Notes: a model not told the origin generated them from the letters alone. A DNA stretch of 27,469 bases from SIG607 sp045614505 (GCA_045614505.1 JAZLDA010000006.1:1-27469); one strand, 5' to 3'; counted from the stretch's first letter, positions 7,070-15,531 are shown. Numbers and translations: made by a program.

Positions 7070-7954
7070 TTATAAAACTTTTGCGCCGTCGTTATCAACC
7101 GGAAGATTAAGAACCTGCCAATTAAGTCCTGAGCTATGTAATTTCTCTTTGATTTTTTCTGCAAAGTTTTCTTTTTCGGTAATACACAGGCAGGTAGGAC
7201 CTGCGCCGCTTAAACAAAAAGCAATAGCGTCAAGCTCTTTTGCAAATTTTTCAGCCTCGTCATATCCTTTTATAAGGCTTCTTCTGTAGGGCTGGTGGAG
7301 TTTATCGTCTAGAGCAATTTTTATAAGAGGCTTGTCACCTGTCTCTAATGCTTTTAAAAGCACTGCAAGGTGGGAGGAATTAAATACTGCATCCTTAAAG
7401 GAAACATCATTAGGTAACACACTTCGGGCAAGTTTTGTCAGCAGTTCAAAATCGGGTACAAGCGCTACAAATTTTAATGAGGGGTGAATGTTGTAGCTGA
7501 CAGAACAGGGAACCGAATCGCTCATAAGAGATGCAGTGAGCCCGCCGTAAATAGCAGGGGAGAGGTTATCCGGGTGACCCTCAATATTATTGCAGACCTT
7601 AAGAATTTCTTCCTTAGAGAGCTTATTTCCTAAAAAGAAATTAGCGGCAGTAGCGCCTGCTACTATAAGAGCGGCGCTGGAGCCAAGTCCTCTGGAAACA
7701 GGAATGTCAATACTGTCAAAGGAAATGTGACAGTGGGGGACTGGTTGTCCCGAATATATGTAAACATCTCTAAAGCCTATATAAGCCAGATTATCCTCGG
7801 TTGCATACTTTTCCTCGCATCCCGAAAATGTAACGCCTTCTCCTGTGAGAGAAAAGGTAAGGGTATTATAAAGGGTGAAGGCACAGCCTATCGAGTCAAA
7901 ACCGGGGCCTAAATTTGCAGTAGTTGCAGGAACTTTAACAGTACAGGTTACCAC
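7070..7954 (-). CDS. thrB: Homoserine kinase
   Basis: GHMP-family kinase that phosphorylates homoserine in the penultimate step of threonine synthesis. The ATP-binding loop PVSRGLGSSAA (residues 85-95) and the C-terminal SGAGPTCLC motif are intact, as is the N-terminal PATTANLGPGFDSIG. The length of 294 aa is normal. The start codon is GTG at 7954-7952, overlapping the end of thrC by 7 bases, with a weak GGTGG upstream, so translation is probably coupled to thrC. Confidence 0.96.
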   Translation of the reverse strand: MVTCTVKVPATTANLGPGFDSIGCAFTLYNTLTFSLTGEGVTFSGCEEKYATEDNLAYIGFRDVYIYSGQPVPHCHISFDSIDIPVSRGLGSSAALIVAGATAANFFLGNKLSKEEILKVCNNIEGHPDNLSPAIYGGLTASLMSDSVPCSVSYNIHPSLKFVALVPDFELLTKLARSVLPNDVSFKDAVFNSSHLAVLLKALETGDKPLIKIALDDKLHQPYRRSLIKGYDEAEKFAKELDAIAFCLSGAGPTCLCITEKENFAEKIKEKLHSSGLNWQVLNLPVDNDGAKVL

Positions 7955-9417
7955 TTTTCTTCTGCCACCTTTTTCATAACATAATCGGTAAGAGCATCCT
8001 TCTCAATGACATCTCTGTGAAGAACGGACTTTTCTTCAAGTCCCGAAAGGTTTTTCGGAATTTCAACACCCGTAAGGGCGTTAATCTGGTCCATTACGCG
8101 GAATTCGTTTTCATCGGGTGTAACGCCCAGAGCTGAAAGAACGGCTACGGGGAATTTGTAGGGAGAAGCGGTAGAGAGAACTACTGTCTTGTTCTCAAAA
8201 TCGCCGTCTAAAGCGGCTCTGAAGGCAACGGCAGTATGAGTGTCGCAGAGGTAGGAATGTTTCTCGTACACCTCTTTTATGGTATGGAGGGTTACCTTAT
8301 CGTCGCAGTAAGCGGCAATAAAGGTTTCTTTGAGCTTAGCAAGTATTTCATCGCTTACTTTATAACAGCCTTTCTCCGAAAGATCCTTCATATAGCCTGC
8401 AACCTCATCAGCGTTGCCGTTTGAGAGCAGATACAAAAGTCGCTCAAGATTGCTGGAAACAAGAATATCCATAGATGGAGAAAGGGTTTTGAAAAATTCT
8501 CTGCGCTTATCGTATACACCGGTGTTGATAAAGTCGGTGAGTACATTATTGGCATTGGAGGCGCAGATGAGCTTATCTACAGGCAGTCCCATACATTTTG
8601 CAAAATATCCTGCCAAAATATCACCGAAGTTACCTGTAGGAACTACAAAGTTGATTTTGTCGCCAACCTTTATTTCTCCGCTTTTAACAAGGGAAGAATA
8701 TGCAGTGAAATAATATACTACCTGAGGGGCAAGTCTGCCGATGTTAATGGAGTTGGCGCTGGAAAGCTCTACAGTGTCACAGCCGCTTTGCTTAAAGGCG
8801 GCAAAGGCGTTTTTAACGCCGGTCTGAGCATCATCAAAGTTGCCCTTAACGGCGCAAACGCAAACATTGTTACCTTCCTGGGTGACCATCTGCGCTTTCT
8901 GAACAGCACTTACACCGCCGTCGGGATAGAAAACAATAATGCGGATTCCGTCAACGTCGTGGAAGCCCTCAAGAGCGGCTTTTCCGGTGTCACCGCTGGT
9001 AGCGGTTAGTATTACGGTATCCTTTTTTATGCCCAGCTTTTCTCTTGCCTTGGTCATAAGGCGGGGAAGCATAGAAAGAGCAACATCCTTAAATGCGCTG
9101 GTGGGGCCTCTGAAAAGCTCCAACACAAAATTCTCACCCACCTTTACAACAGGGGTAAGCTCGTCGGTTTCAAATCTGCCTCTGTAGGCACTTTCTACCA
9201 TAAGATGCATTTCTTCTGCGGTGAAATCATCAAGAAGCGTGCCGAGAATTTTTTCGGCAGTCTCCATAGTGGTAAGATTTAAAACGCTTTTATAATCGAA
9301 ATTAAGTGCGGAAAAACTCTTGAGCATATAAAGTCCGCCGTCGTCGGCAATACCCTTTACAACAGCTCTTGCGGAATTAACCTTTTCGTTATTGTTACGT
9401 GTACTTTGATAAATCAT
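7948..9417 (-). CDS. thrC: Threonine synthase
   Basis: PLP enzyme converting O-phosphohomoserine to threonine. The cofactor lysine is in GPTSAFKD (K110) and the PLP-phosphate loop region is seen in TATSGDTGKAAL. The N-terminal YQSTRN and the 489-residue length place it in the long threonine synthase class. The start ATG is preceded by GGAGC. It leads a two-gene unit with thrB. Homoserine dehydrogenase and aspartokinase are not in the window. The leader is only about 30 bases, so no T-box or peptide attenuator is present and control would be at the promoter. Confidence 0.97.
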   Translation of the reverse strand: MIYQSTRNNNEKVNSARAVVKGIADDGGLYMLKSFSALNFDYKSVLNLTTMETAEKILGTLLDDFTAEEMHLMVESAYRGRFETDELTPVVKVGENFVLELFRGPTSAFKDVALSMLPRLMTKAREKLGIKKDTVILTATSGDTGKAALEGFHDVDGIRIIVFYPDGGVSAVQKAQMVTQEGNNVCVCAVKGNFDDAQTGVKNAFAAFKQSGCDTVELSSANSINIGRLAPQVVYYFTAYSSLVKSGEIKVGDKINFVVPTGNFGDILAGYFAKCMGLPVDKLICASNANNVLTDFINTGVYDKRREFFKTLSPSMDILVSSNLERLLYLLSNGNADEVAGYMKDLSEKGCYKVSDEILAKLKETFIAAYCDDKVTLHTIKEVYEKHSYLCDTHTAVAFRAALDGDFENKTVVLSTASPYKFPVAVLSALGVTPDENEFRVMDQINALTGVEIPKNLSGLEEKSVLHRDVIEKDALTDYVMKKVAEEKW

Positions 9418-9449
9418 TTTTATAGCTCCATTCGGAATATCTTAGTTTT

Positions 9450-9478
9450 AGTATAAACCTTTTATAAATATTTTTCAA
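9450..9478 (-). promoter_or_regulatory. Sigma-A promoter for thrC-thrB
   Basis: On the minus strand TTGAAA (9478-9473), a 17-bp spacer and TATACT (9455-9450). Confidence 0.8.
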
Positions 9479-9533
9479 GTCCCCTTCAGACTATAGAGAG
9501 GCTGAGCAAAGGTAAGACTGAAATATTTTAATT

Positions 9534-10928
9534 TTACGCCTCTTTTTGTCTCATTATTTTTGCGGCGCGGTGCATTGTTTTATTAAGGAAAATTATACTT
9601 AGTATAAGGGATGCAATTTCGGCAATTGGGAAGGCAAACCACACATAGGTAACGTTTCCCGTAAAGGAAAGAAGCCAGGCGACCGGAATAAGTACCACAA
9701 GCTGACGGCAAACCGAAACAATAAGGCTGTAGAAGGGATTGCCTATAGCCTGGCAAACGCTTCCCGCAATTATGCAAAATCCTGCAAAAACAAAGGGGAT
9801 TGCAATAATACGCAGAGCAGGAATACCAATAGCAAGGGTTGCTGCATCAGCTTTAAAGAAGGAAAGGAGAACCTGAGGCACAGCCTCAAATACGCAAAGT
9901 CCCGCGAGCATTATTGAGACTGCAACGGTAATTGTGAGCCTCACCGTCTTTTTAACGCGCTCCTCGTTTTTTGCGCCGTAGTTATAGGAAACAATAGGCA
10001 CCATACCGTTATTAAGACCGAACACAGGCATAAAGATAAAGCTTTGAAGCTTAAAGTATATACCGAATACGGTGGTTGCAACTATGGTGAGACTACCGAG
10101 AATAAGGTTTAAAAGGAAGGTCATTACAGAGCCGATAGCCTGCATTACAATAGAGGGGAAGCCAACCTTATAAATAATTTTTACGGTTTTGAGGTCGGGA
10201 CGGAAAATTTCCTTCAGGCGTATGGTGATTTCCTTGTTTTTGGTAATGTTTAATATAATTGCCGCAATGGCTGCAATTACTTGTCCGATAACGGTTGCCA
10301 AGGCGGCGCCTGCAACTCCAAGCTCAGGGAAAATACCGTATCCGAAAATAAGCAGGGGGTCTAAAATAATATTTACAACGGCGCCCATAAGCTGGGTAAT
10401 CATAGCAAGCAAGGTTTTTCCTGTGGACTGCAATAATCTCTCAAAGCAGAACTGACAGAAAATGCCGATGGATGCTCCCAGACAAATATTAGTATATTGC
10501 ACGCCGTACTGCTGAATAAGAGCAATGTCATAAATTCCCTCAGAACTCGAAAAATCCTGCAGTGCAAAAAATGGCTTTGCAAGAGTGAGACCTATAACAG
10601 AGAAAAGAACAAAACTGCAAAGGGATAAAAATATACCTGTGTTTGCCGCAGTATTAGCCGCTTTAAAATTCTTTTCACCAAGAGACCTTGAAAGCAGGGC
10701 ATTGATACCTACACAAGTACCTGCACCCATTGCTATCATAAGGCTTTGCAGAGGGAAGGCAAGAGAAACTGCGGTTAGTCCCTCCATACTGTAATCGGCA
10801 ACAAATATACTGTCAACGACATTGTAAAGCGCCTGCACCAGCATTGATATCATCATAGGTACTGCCATACTTGCAAGAAGTTTTCCCAGCGGCATTGTGC
10901 CCATCTTGTTTTCTTTTCTGAGTTCCAT
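9534..10928 (-). CDS. MATE-family multidrug/cation antiporter
   Basis: Integral membrane protein with about 12 helices arranged as two MatE bundles. The N-terminal half includes MISMLVQALYNVVDSIFVADYS, the typical MATE opening, and the second half repeats the pattern near residues 250-270. MATE proteins export drugs or metabolites in exchange for Na+ or H+; the substrate cannot be told. An in-frame GTG at 10937-10935 would add three residues, but the ATG at 10928-10926 has GGTGA at suitable spacing and is preferred. It is divergent from the zinc-binding lipoprotein gene. I see no convincing terminator after the stop. Confidence 0.93.
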   Translation of the reverse strand: MELRKENKMGTMPLGKLLASMAVPMMISMLVQALYNVVDSIFVADYSMEGLTAVSLAFPLQSLMIAMGAGTCVGINALLSRSLGEKNFKAANTAANTGIFLSLCSFVLFSVIGLTLAKPFFALQDFSSSEGIYDIALIQQYGVQYTNICLGASIGIFCQFCFERLLQSTGKTLLAMITQLMGAVVNIILDPLLIFGYGIFPELGVAGAALATVIGQVIAAIAAIILNITKNKEITIRLKEIFRPDLKTVKIIYKVGFPSIVMQAIGSVMTFLLNLILGSLTIVATTVFGIYFKLQSFIFMPVFGLNNGMVPIVSYNYGAKNEERVKKTVRLTITVAVSIMLAGLCVFEAVPQVLLSFFKADAATLAIGIPALRIIAIPFVFAGFCIIAGSVCQAIGNPFYSLIVSVCRQLVVLIPVAWLLSFTGNVTYVWFAFPIAEIASLILSIIFLNKTMHRAAKIMRQKEA

Positions 10929-10963
10929 TTTTTTCACCGTTTTATTACAAAATATACTATAAT

Positions 10964-10993
10964 ATAATAAAGTATTATTATGGACTCTGTCAA
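10964..10993 (-). promoter_or_regulatory. Promoter for the MATE gene
   Basis: On the minus strand a perfect -35 TTGACA (10993-10988), an 18-bp spacer and TATTAT (10969-10964). The neighbouring bases contain other TATA-like hexamers, so the -10 assignment is tentative. Confidence 0.6.
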
Positions 10994-11003
10994 GGTTTTA
11001 TTG

Positions 11004-11031
11004 TTGACAAAACGCGGTTTTAATGTAAAAT
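11004..11031 (+). promoter_or_regulatory. Promoter for the zinc-binding lipoprotein gene
   Basis: TTGACA (11004-11009), a 16-bp spacer and TAAAAT (11026-11031). Its -35 and the opposing MATE -35 form a dyad TGTCAA-N10-TTGACA (10988-11009), where a shared regulator could sit. Confidence 0.65.
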
Positions 11032-11060
11032 GAATAGTAGAATATTAAATGGGTGAAAAA

Positions 11061-11996
11061 ATGAAAAAAATTATATGTTTAATGCTTGTTTTTCTTCTCT
11101 GTTTTCCCTTTATTTCGGGGTGTAAAGAAAAATCAGAAAAAGAAACAAAAATAAAAATAGTTGCAACGGTTTTTCCTCCCTTTGATTTTGCCCGCGCTGT
11201 AGCAGGTGATAAGGCAGAAATTACACAGCTTGTCCGAGTGGGAAGTGAAAGTCACTCATTTGAGCCTACTCCTACGGATGTAAAACTGGTGCAGGATTGC
11301 GATTTATTTTTAATGATAGGGGGAGAAAGTGAAAGCTGGGCAGAGAGACTTAGTTCATCGGGCAATAACGATAAGAGAAAAACCTTGATTCTCAGTGAAT
11401 ATGTTACTATGCTTGAATCGGGAAGCGGCGAGCATCACGAAGAACACAGCCATCACGGACATAACCATGAGCATGATGAGCATATATGGACTTCTCCTTT
11501 AAATGCAATAAAAATAAGTGAGGCAATTCTTATTGCGCTGTGCGAAATCGACAGCGAAAATCAGGAATATTACAGAGCTAATTTTGAAACCTTTAAGGCA
11601 AAGCTTTCCGACCTTGATAAACAGTTTAAAAGCCTTGCCGAGTCTAAAAAAAACAAGACCATCGTTTTCGGTGACAGATTCCCTTTTCTTTATCTTGCAG
11701 AGGAATACGGATTAAACTGCCTTGCGGCATTCCCCGGCTGTAATGAACAGACCCAGCCGGATATAAAAACCGTTACACACCTTATAGAGCATATTAAAGA
11801 GGAAAATATAACTACGGTATTTTACACCGAGTTTTCCTCACGCCAAACTGCAAATATGCTGTGCGAGGAAACAGGCGCAACTGCGCTTCTGCTTCATTCC
11901 TGCCATAATGTCACAAAAGAGGAATTGAAGCGTGGAGAAACCTATCTTTCTTTAATGGAAAAAAATCTCGTAAATTTAAAAATTGCTTTAAGTTGA
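11061..11996 (+). CDS. Zinc/manganese ABC transporter substrate-binding lipoprotein (ZnuA-like)
   Basis: A lipoprotein with signal sequence MKKIICLMLVFLLCFPFISG-C, lipidated at C21, which captures metal ions outside the membrane for an ABC importer. The cluster A-I family features are a His at SHSFEPTP (about residue 65), a His/Glu-rich metal loop at about 125-141 (HHEEHSHHGHNHEHDEH), then HIWTSP. The position that carries a histidine in many ZnuA proteins reads GDRFPFLYLAEEYG, a variant in which an aspartate may replace that ligand. The start chosen is the ATG at 11061, with GGGTGA upstream; the ATG at 11049 adds four residues and lacks a site. No permease or ATPase gene is beside it, so its partners must be elsewhere. 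Confidence 0.9.
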   Translation: MKKIICLMLVFLLCFPFISGCKEKSEKETKIKIVATVFPPFDFARAVAGDKAEITQLVRVGSESHSFEPTPTDVKLVQDCDLFLMIGGESESWAERLSSSGNNDKRKTLILSEYVTMLESGSGEHHEEHSHHGHNHEHDEHIWTSPLNAIKISEAILIALCEIDSENQEYYRANFETFKAKLSDLDKQFKSLAESKKNKTIVFGDRFPFLYLAEEYGLNCLAAFPGCNEQTQPDIKTVTHLIEHIKEENITTVFYTEFSSRQTANMLCEETGATALLLHSCHNVTKEELKRGETYLSLMEKNLVNLKIALS

Positions 11997-12006
11997 TATA
12001 CATTTT

Positions 12007-12210
12007 TTAAAAAATTTTAAAACTAAAATCCAAAATACGTAAAACGCCGTCGGAATATTCGACGGCGTCTTTATATTCTCCGAATCCAATACGTCGCATT
12101 TGTTTGTAGCTTTCGCCTATTCCGGCAATAATAATATAAAGGCATATTACTATTAAAAAGCTTATAAAAAAAGCGCGCCAAAATATTTTCGTATTCCTTT
12201 TCATTTTCAT
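12007..12210 (-). CDS. Small single-pass membrane protein after spoIIP
   Basis: A 67-residue protein with a basic N-terminus (MKMKRNTK), one hydrophobic helix (about residues 9-29, FWRAFFISFLIVICLYIIIAG) and a polar tail. I do not recognise a family. Its ATG directly follows the spoIIP stop (TAG-ATG) with AGGA upstream, so it would be translated by coupling and may be a late gene of the gpr-spoIIP transcript. Oddly, a strong hairpin (12044-12068) lies inside its last third, which could end transcription before the stop codon. It could therefore be a chance frame. Confidence 0.5.
   Translation of the reverse strand: MKMKRNTKIFWRAFFISFLIVICLYIIIAGIGESYKQMRRIGFGEYKDAVEYSDGVLRILDFSFKIF
12044..12068. 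terminator. GC-rich hairpin at the convergent ends of the znuA-like and spoIIP transcripts
   Basis: ACGCCGTC (12044-12051) pairs with GACGGCGT (12061-12068), and the loop is itself palindromic. On the minus strand it is followed by TTTTACGTATTTT, on the plus strand by CTTTATATT. It probably terminates both units, although it lies in the coding region of the small membrane protein. Confidence 0.6.
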
Positions 12211-13212
12211 CTATCCTAATGTATTTAAGTATGACACAAGCGCTGTTGCGGCAAGAGAAGCACCGTAAGACGCTTCTTCAAGAGAGTTTGACTCGGTACC
12301 TACCTCTAAAAGTATACTTCCCGTGGTAAGGTGCTGATTGTATCTGCTGGAGACAAGGGATAATTGTCTTGCAAGCCCGGGGTAAAGAGCCTCCATAGTC
12401 TGCTGAAATTTCACCGCAAATGTGAAATTCTTTTCCCAGTTTTCATGGTTTGCCACCGTTTCGCCGCAACCCATTACCAGCATTACCTGAGCGGCGTTTT
12501 TGCCGTCTATTTCGATAACCGGTTTCACTCTGTTGGTTCCGTCGCCTGCAAGGGAGTCGCGGTGCAGGTCAATAACTATTTTTATTGATGGGTACTTTTC
12601 TAGATATTTTTTAACTGTTTCTCCGCTTCGGTTATAGCTTCCGTTGTAGGCGGGATAATCGTGCTCGGTGGTATCGTGCAGGGTGACAATTCCTGCACTA
12701 TTTAGCTTGTCGGCAACTATTTTGCCTATGGCGGTCACATTATAGCTTTTGTCTCTTGTTCGTGTTAAGTCTGACTTTGTGTAGTAGTCGCGGTCTTCAA
12801 GGAGATAACACTCGGTGGTGTGGGTGTGCATTATGAGTACCTGTGGCTGGCCATTCTTTTCTATTTTTATGGGGTTTGCATTTTTTAAATACTTTGCTAT
12901 ATCTAAATTAATTCCCGCCCTGTTTTTTATATACACGCGGTTATATGAGGTTTTGCTTTTATAGGGAGAGATAAACTGCGGGATAACCTTGCCAACGGCA
13001 TCGGCCTTTGTAGAAGCACTCACCGAGGAAGGCAGACTGCTCTGCTCTGTTTTGCTCTCTTCATTTGGAGTGCTTATAATATATTCCTTTATACTTTGGC
13101 TTTTCAATAAAACTCCGTTGTCTGATGAAACATAAAAGGTGCCGCCTATTATAAGACAGACACAAAGAAATGAAATAAGAGTGAGTATAAATATTCCGCC
13201 TCTGTCTTTCAT
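12211..13212 (-). CDS. spoIIP: Stage II sporulation protein P
   Basis: Peptidoglycan amidase/endopeptidase that, with SpoIID and SpoIIM, drives engulfment of the forespore. A single N-terminal membrane anchor (about residues 9-28, ILTLISFLCVCLIIGGTFYV) is followed by a linker and the SpoIIP domain, with VLIMHTHTTECYL (about 125-137), VIDLHRDS (about 213-220) and LLEVGTESNSLEEA near the end, which are the family's metal-binding and catalytic landmarks. It lies 44 bases downstream of gpr, the same order as in Bacillus. It ends flush with the start of the small membrane protein. Confidence 0.95.
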   Translation of the reverse strand: MKDRGGIFILTLISFLCVCLIIGGTFYVSSDNGVLLKSQSIKEYIISTPNEESKTEQSSLPSSVSASTKADAVGKVIPQFISPYKSKTSYNRVYIKNRAGINLDIAKYLKNANPIKIEKNGQPQVLIMHTHTTECYLLEDRDYYTKSDLTRTRDKSYNVTAIGKIVADKLNSAGIVTLHDTTEHDYPAYNGSYNRSGETVKKYLEKYPSIKIVIDLHRDSLAGDGTNRVKPVIEIDGKNAAQVMLVMGCGETVANHENWEKNFTFAVKFQQTMEALYPGLARQLSLVSSRYNQHLTTGSILLEVGTESNSLEEASYGASLAATALVSYLNTLG

Positions 13213-13256
13213 TATATCAGCTCCCTTCAGTTATATATATGACCGAAAGGGTCGTG

Positions 13257-14087
13257 TTATACAATAGACAGCAAAAGACTTCGCTCTGTTTGCGGCTGTA
13301 AGAAGCAATTGAGCGCTCCTGATAAAATCGACGAAGCTCTGTCAATAAGCAAATCAATTTCCCTCGGGGTGACTATCATAGGACTGCGGCTCTTATTTTT
13401 TGCGCCGAAGAGAGCGGCATCAAGGCAGGTTGGAACACCGACGGCAATTACGGGGATTCCCACCGTAGAGGGACTTATTTCCTTTCGGTTGTTACCCACA
13501 CCCGAGCCGGGGGATATTCCGCTGTCACAAAGCTGAACGGTGGTGCCCAGCCTCGAGGGTTTTGCCGCCGCAAATGAGTCTATAACAAGAAGCGCCTTTG
13601 CCTTGCAAGAGGATATAACACCCTTTAGTATTTCTAAAGTTTCCACGCCTGTCTGTCCTAAAACTCCGGGCTGAATCACACTGATGTTTTTAAGTGAACT
13701 AAGACCTGTCTGTTCCTTTAAATAGGGACTTAAATGTCTGGTTGCAAGTATTCTATCAGCAACCTCGGGTCCCAAGGCATCGGGGGTTATATTACGGTTT
13801 CCCAGTCCCGCCACCAGTATGTCATCACTGCAAAAGGGCAGGCAGTTTAGCTCTTTTATAATAATATCTTCAAGCTCTTTGTATTCGCCGCCGTGGTAAA
13901 GCAGGTCAGGAATGTCTATATTTATATAATTGCCTATAGGCTTTCCCAGAGAATTTGCACCCTGCTCGTTTGTAACCTTTATTCTTGTTACGGTTATAAC
14001 GCCGAATTTTTCGGTTTCTGAGGAAATACCCTCGTTGTCTTTTACTCTGCTTTTCAGCTCTACCGCCAAGTCGCTTCTTCCGGTCAT
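13257..14087 (-). CDS. gpr: Germination protease GPR
   Basis: Spore endopeptidase (family A25) that degrades small acid-soluble proteins at germination; made as a zymogen in the forespore and activated by removal of a short propeptide. The sequence begins MTGRSDLAVELKSR, containing the conserved TDLA-like processing region, then VTRIKVTNEQGANSLGKPIGNYINIDIP, LVAGLGNRNITPDALGP and VIQPGVLGQTGVET, all characteristic of GPR. At 276 aa it is shorter than the Bacillus enzyme, with little propeptide before SDLA. The start ATG has AGAGGTG upstream. Expression is expected from a forespore sigma factor (SigF or SigG), but I cannot assign the promoter with confidence. Confidence 0.95.
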   Translation of the reverse strand: MTGRSDLAVELKSRVKDNEGISSETEKFGVITVTRIKVTNEQGANSLGKPIGNYINIDIPDLLYHGGEYKELEDIIIKELNCLPFCSDDILVAGLGNRNITPDALGPEVADRILATRHLSPYLKEQTGLSSLKNISVIQPGVLGQTGVETLEILKGVISSCKAKALLVIDSFAAAKPSRLGTTVQLCDSGISPGSGVGNNRKEISPSTVGIPVIAVGVPTCLDAALFGAKNKSRSPMIVTPREIDLLIDRASSILSGALNCFLQPQTERSLLLSIV

Positions 14088-14145
14088 AACAACACCTCTT
14101 TACAGTATTGTTATCATATTAATAATGTTTTATTAAAAAAAGTTG

Positions 14146-14174
14146 TTGATTTTTTCTTAGATTAGTGGTATTAT
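14146..14174 (+). promoter_or_regulatory. Sigma-A promoter for rpsT
   Basis: TTGATT (14146-14151), a 17-bp spacer and TATTAT (14169-14174), 34 bases before the start codon. Confidence 0.75.
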
Positions 14175-14208
14175 GTTTTTGTTAATGCGTGAAAAGGAGG
14201 TGCAATAA

Positions 14209-14469
14209 GTGCCTAATATCAAATCTGCAAAGAAGCGTGTGCTTACCAGTGCTGCTGCTTATGAGCGTAATAAAGCTTATCGTTCTGCTTTAAGAACTGC
14301 TGTAAAGAAGGCTGATGCAGCTATAGCAGAGAACTCTGCTGATGCTAAAGAGGCTGTAAAGGTTGCAGTTAAGAAGATCGATCAGGCTACCGCTAAGGGT
14401 ATTCTTCACAAGAACACCGCAGCCAGAAAGAAGTCCAATCTCGTTTGCCGTCTCAACAAAATCGGCTAA
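14209..14469 (+). CDS. rpsT: 30S ribosomal protein S20
   Basis: An 86-residue, Lys/Arg/Ala-rich helical protein that binds 16S rRNA early in 30S assembly. The opening PNIKSAKKRVLTSAAAYERN and the closing GILHKNTAARKKSNLVCRLN are typical of S20. The start codon is GTG with an excellent AAGGAGGT 7 bases upstream; there is no alternative ATG. Non-AUG starts are well known for rpsT and are tied to its autoregulation in other bacteria. It is monocistronic, between its own promoter and two downstream hairpins. Confidence 0.97.
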   Translation: MPNIKSAKKRVLTSAAAYERNKAYRSALRTAVKKADAAIAENSADAKEAVKVAVKKIDQATAKGILHKNTAARKKSNLVCRLNKIG

Positions 14470-14501
14470 TGGATTTTCTTTTCTGAAATCAGCTTAATAT
14501 A

Positions 14502-14531
14502 AAACGGGATTTTCTCTTGAAAATCCCGTTT
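14502..14531 (+). terminator. Strong hairpin after rpsT
   Basis: AAACGGGATTTTC (14502-14514) pairs perfectly with GAAAATCCCGTTT (14519-14531) around TCTT; the flanks ATCAGC and GCTGAT can extend it. It has no T tract, so it may protect the 3' end or stop polymerase only partly. Confidence 0.5.
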
Positions 14532-14552
14532 GGCTGATATCAAATATGTTCC

Positions 14553-14580
14553 GTCGCCTTTAGGGCGGCTTATTTTTTTA
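14553..14580 (+). terminator. Intrinsic terminator downstream of rpsT
   Basis: GTCGCC and GGCGGC pair around TTTAG (14553-14569), followed by TTATTTTTTTA. Confidence 0.65.
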
Positions 14581-14584
14581 CAAA

Positions 14585-14624
14585 AAAACACTCGGCAATT
14601 TTTGTTTTGTTTGCCGAGTGTTTT
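14585..14624. terminator. Bidirectional terminator at the end of jag
   Basis: AAAACACTCGGCAA (14585-14598) pairs perfectly with TTGCCGAGTGTTTT (14611-14624) around a 12-nt T-rich loop. It lies 4 bases past the jag stop and can also catch transcripts from rpsT. Confidence 0.85.
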
Positions 14625-14627
14625 ATA

Positions 14628-15518
14628 TTATTTGATTTTTCCGTAAAGGGGGAGAGCTTCGGAATCTTTTTTAGGCTCTCTGTTTTCTGCCTGTGCAGCA
14701 GCCTTTTTGGGTGCACGGGCTACAGGATTATCGGAAGTGATAACAATGTGTCTGCGGTCACCCTCGCCTACGGAATGGGAAGATACGCCGTCGATTTCCT
14801 GTACTGCAGTGTGAATGATTCGTCTCTCATAGGGATTCATAGGCTCAAGAGAACGGTTTCTGCCGGTGCGCAGAACCTGATTTGACATTCTGTGGGCTAA
14901 AGAAATAAGGGTCTTTTCTCTTCTTTCTCTGTAGTTGCCAATATCAATGGAAATCTTGAAATAGCCGCTGCCGTTGTTTGCGGCAAGAGAAGCGAGATAC
15001 TGCAGTGCGTCCAGAGTTTCGCCTCTGTGACCGATAACTACGCCCAGACCTTCGCCTGCCAGTATTACGGTAGCGCCTCCGTCAAAGGGAGCAACCTTAA
15101 CGGTAATGTCGGTGCAACCGAGGCCTTCAAGAATGTTTTTGATGTAGTTAACAGCCTTTACTGCCTGAGAATCGGCAGGAAGCTCGCTTACGTCAACTGT
15201 GTCTGCACGCTGGACGGGTGCAATCTTTTCCTTTTTTTCTGCCTTAGGCTTTTCAGCCTTGGGCTTATCGGTTTTAACGCCGTCGTTTTTCTTGTTCTGC
15301 TTTTTGTTCTGCTTTTTGGGAGCAGGGTCGGGCAGCGCGGTGGATACTCTAACCTGTGCAAGTGAACCGCCGAAAAGACCTAAAACCTTTTTCTTTGGTT
15401 GGGAAATAACGTCAATATCAAACTCTATATCTTCGCCAAGCTCAGCAAATAATTCTGCTTTGGCGGCTTCAAGAGCTTCTTCTACTGTTTCGGCAGTGCC
15501 GATAGCTTCCTTAATCAA
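14628..15518 (-). CDS. jag: RNA-binding protein Jag/KhpB (SpoIIIJ-associated)
   Basis: Cytosolic RNA-binding protein made together with YidC. Domains in order: Jag_N (about residues 1-55, ending KKKVLGLFGG), a Lys/Pro/Asn-rich linker with KKQNKKQNKK (about 60-110), a KH domain with VIGHRGETLDALQYL (about 170-184) and an R3H domain with YRERREKTL...PYERRIIH. A short basic tail follows. The frame is open to an ATG at 15566 inside yidC, but the likely start is TTG at 15518-15516: it has a perfect AAGGAGG (15533-15527) 8 bases upstream and begins at the normal family N-terminus. This removes the overlap with yidC. In Bacillus and Streptococcus the protein influences cell division and mRNA; the exact role here is inferred. 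Confidence 0.93.
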   Translation of the reverse strand: MIKEAIGTAETVEEALEAAKAELFAELGEDIEFDIDVISQPKKKVLGLFGGSLAQVRVSTALPDPAPKKQNKKQNKKNDGVKTDKPKAEKPKAEKKEKIAPVQRADTVDVSELPADSQAVKAVNYIKNILEGLGCTDITVKVAPFDGGATVILAGEGLGVVIGHRGETLDALQYLASLAANNGSGYFKISIDIGNYRERREKTLISLAHRMSNQVLRTGRNRSLEPMNPYERRIIHTAVQEIDGVSSHSVGEGDRRHIVITSDNPVARAPKKAAAQAENREPKKDSEALPLYGKIK

Positions 15519-15531
15519 GGTGATAGCCTCC

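Noticed and set aside
9418..9533. T-box or threonine attenuator before thrC, or a MATE terminator
   Set aside because: The thrC leader is about 30 bases, too short for either regulator, and only weak pairing is seen after the MATE stop.
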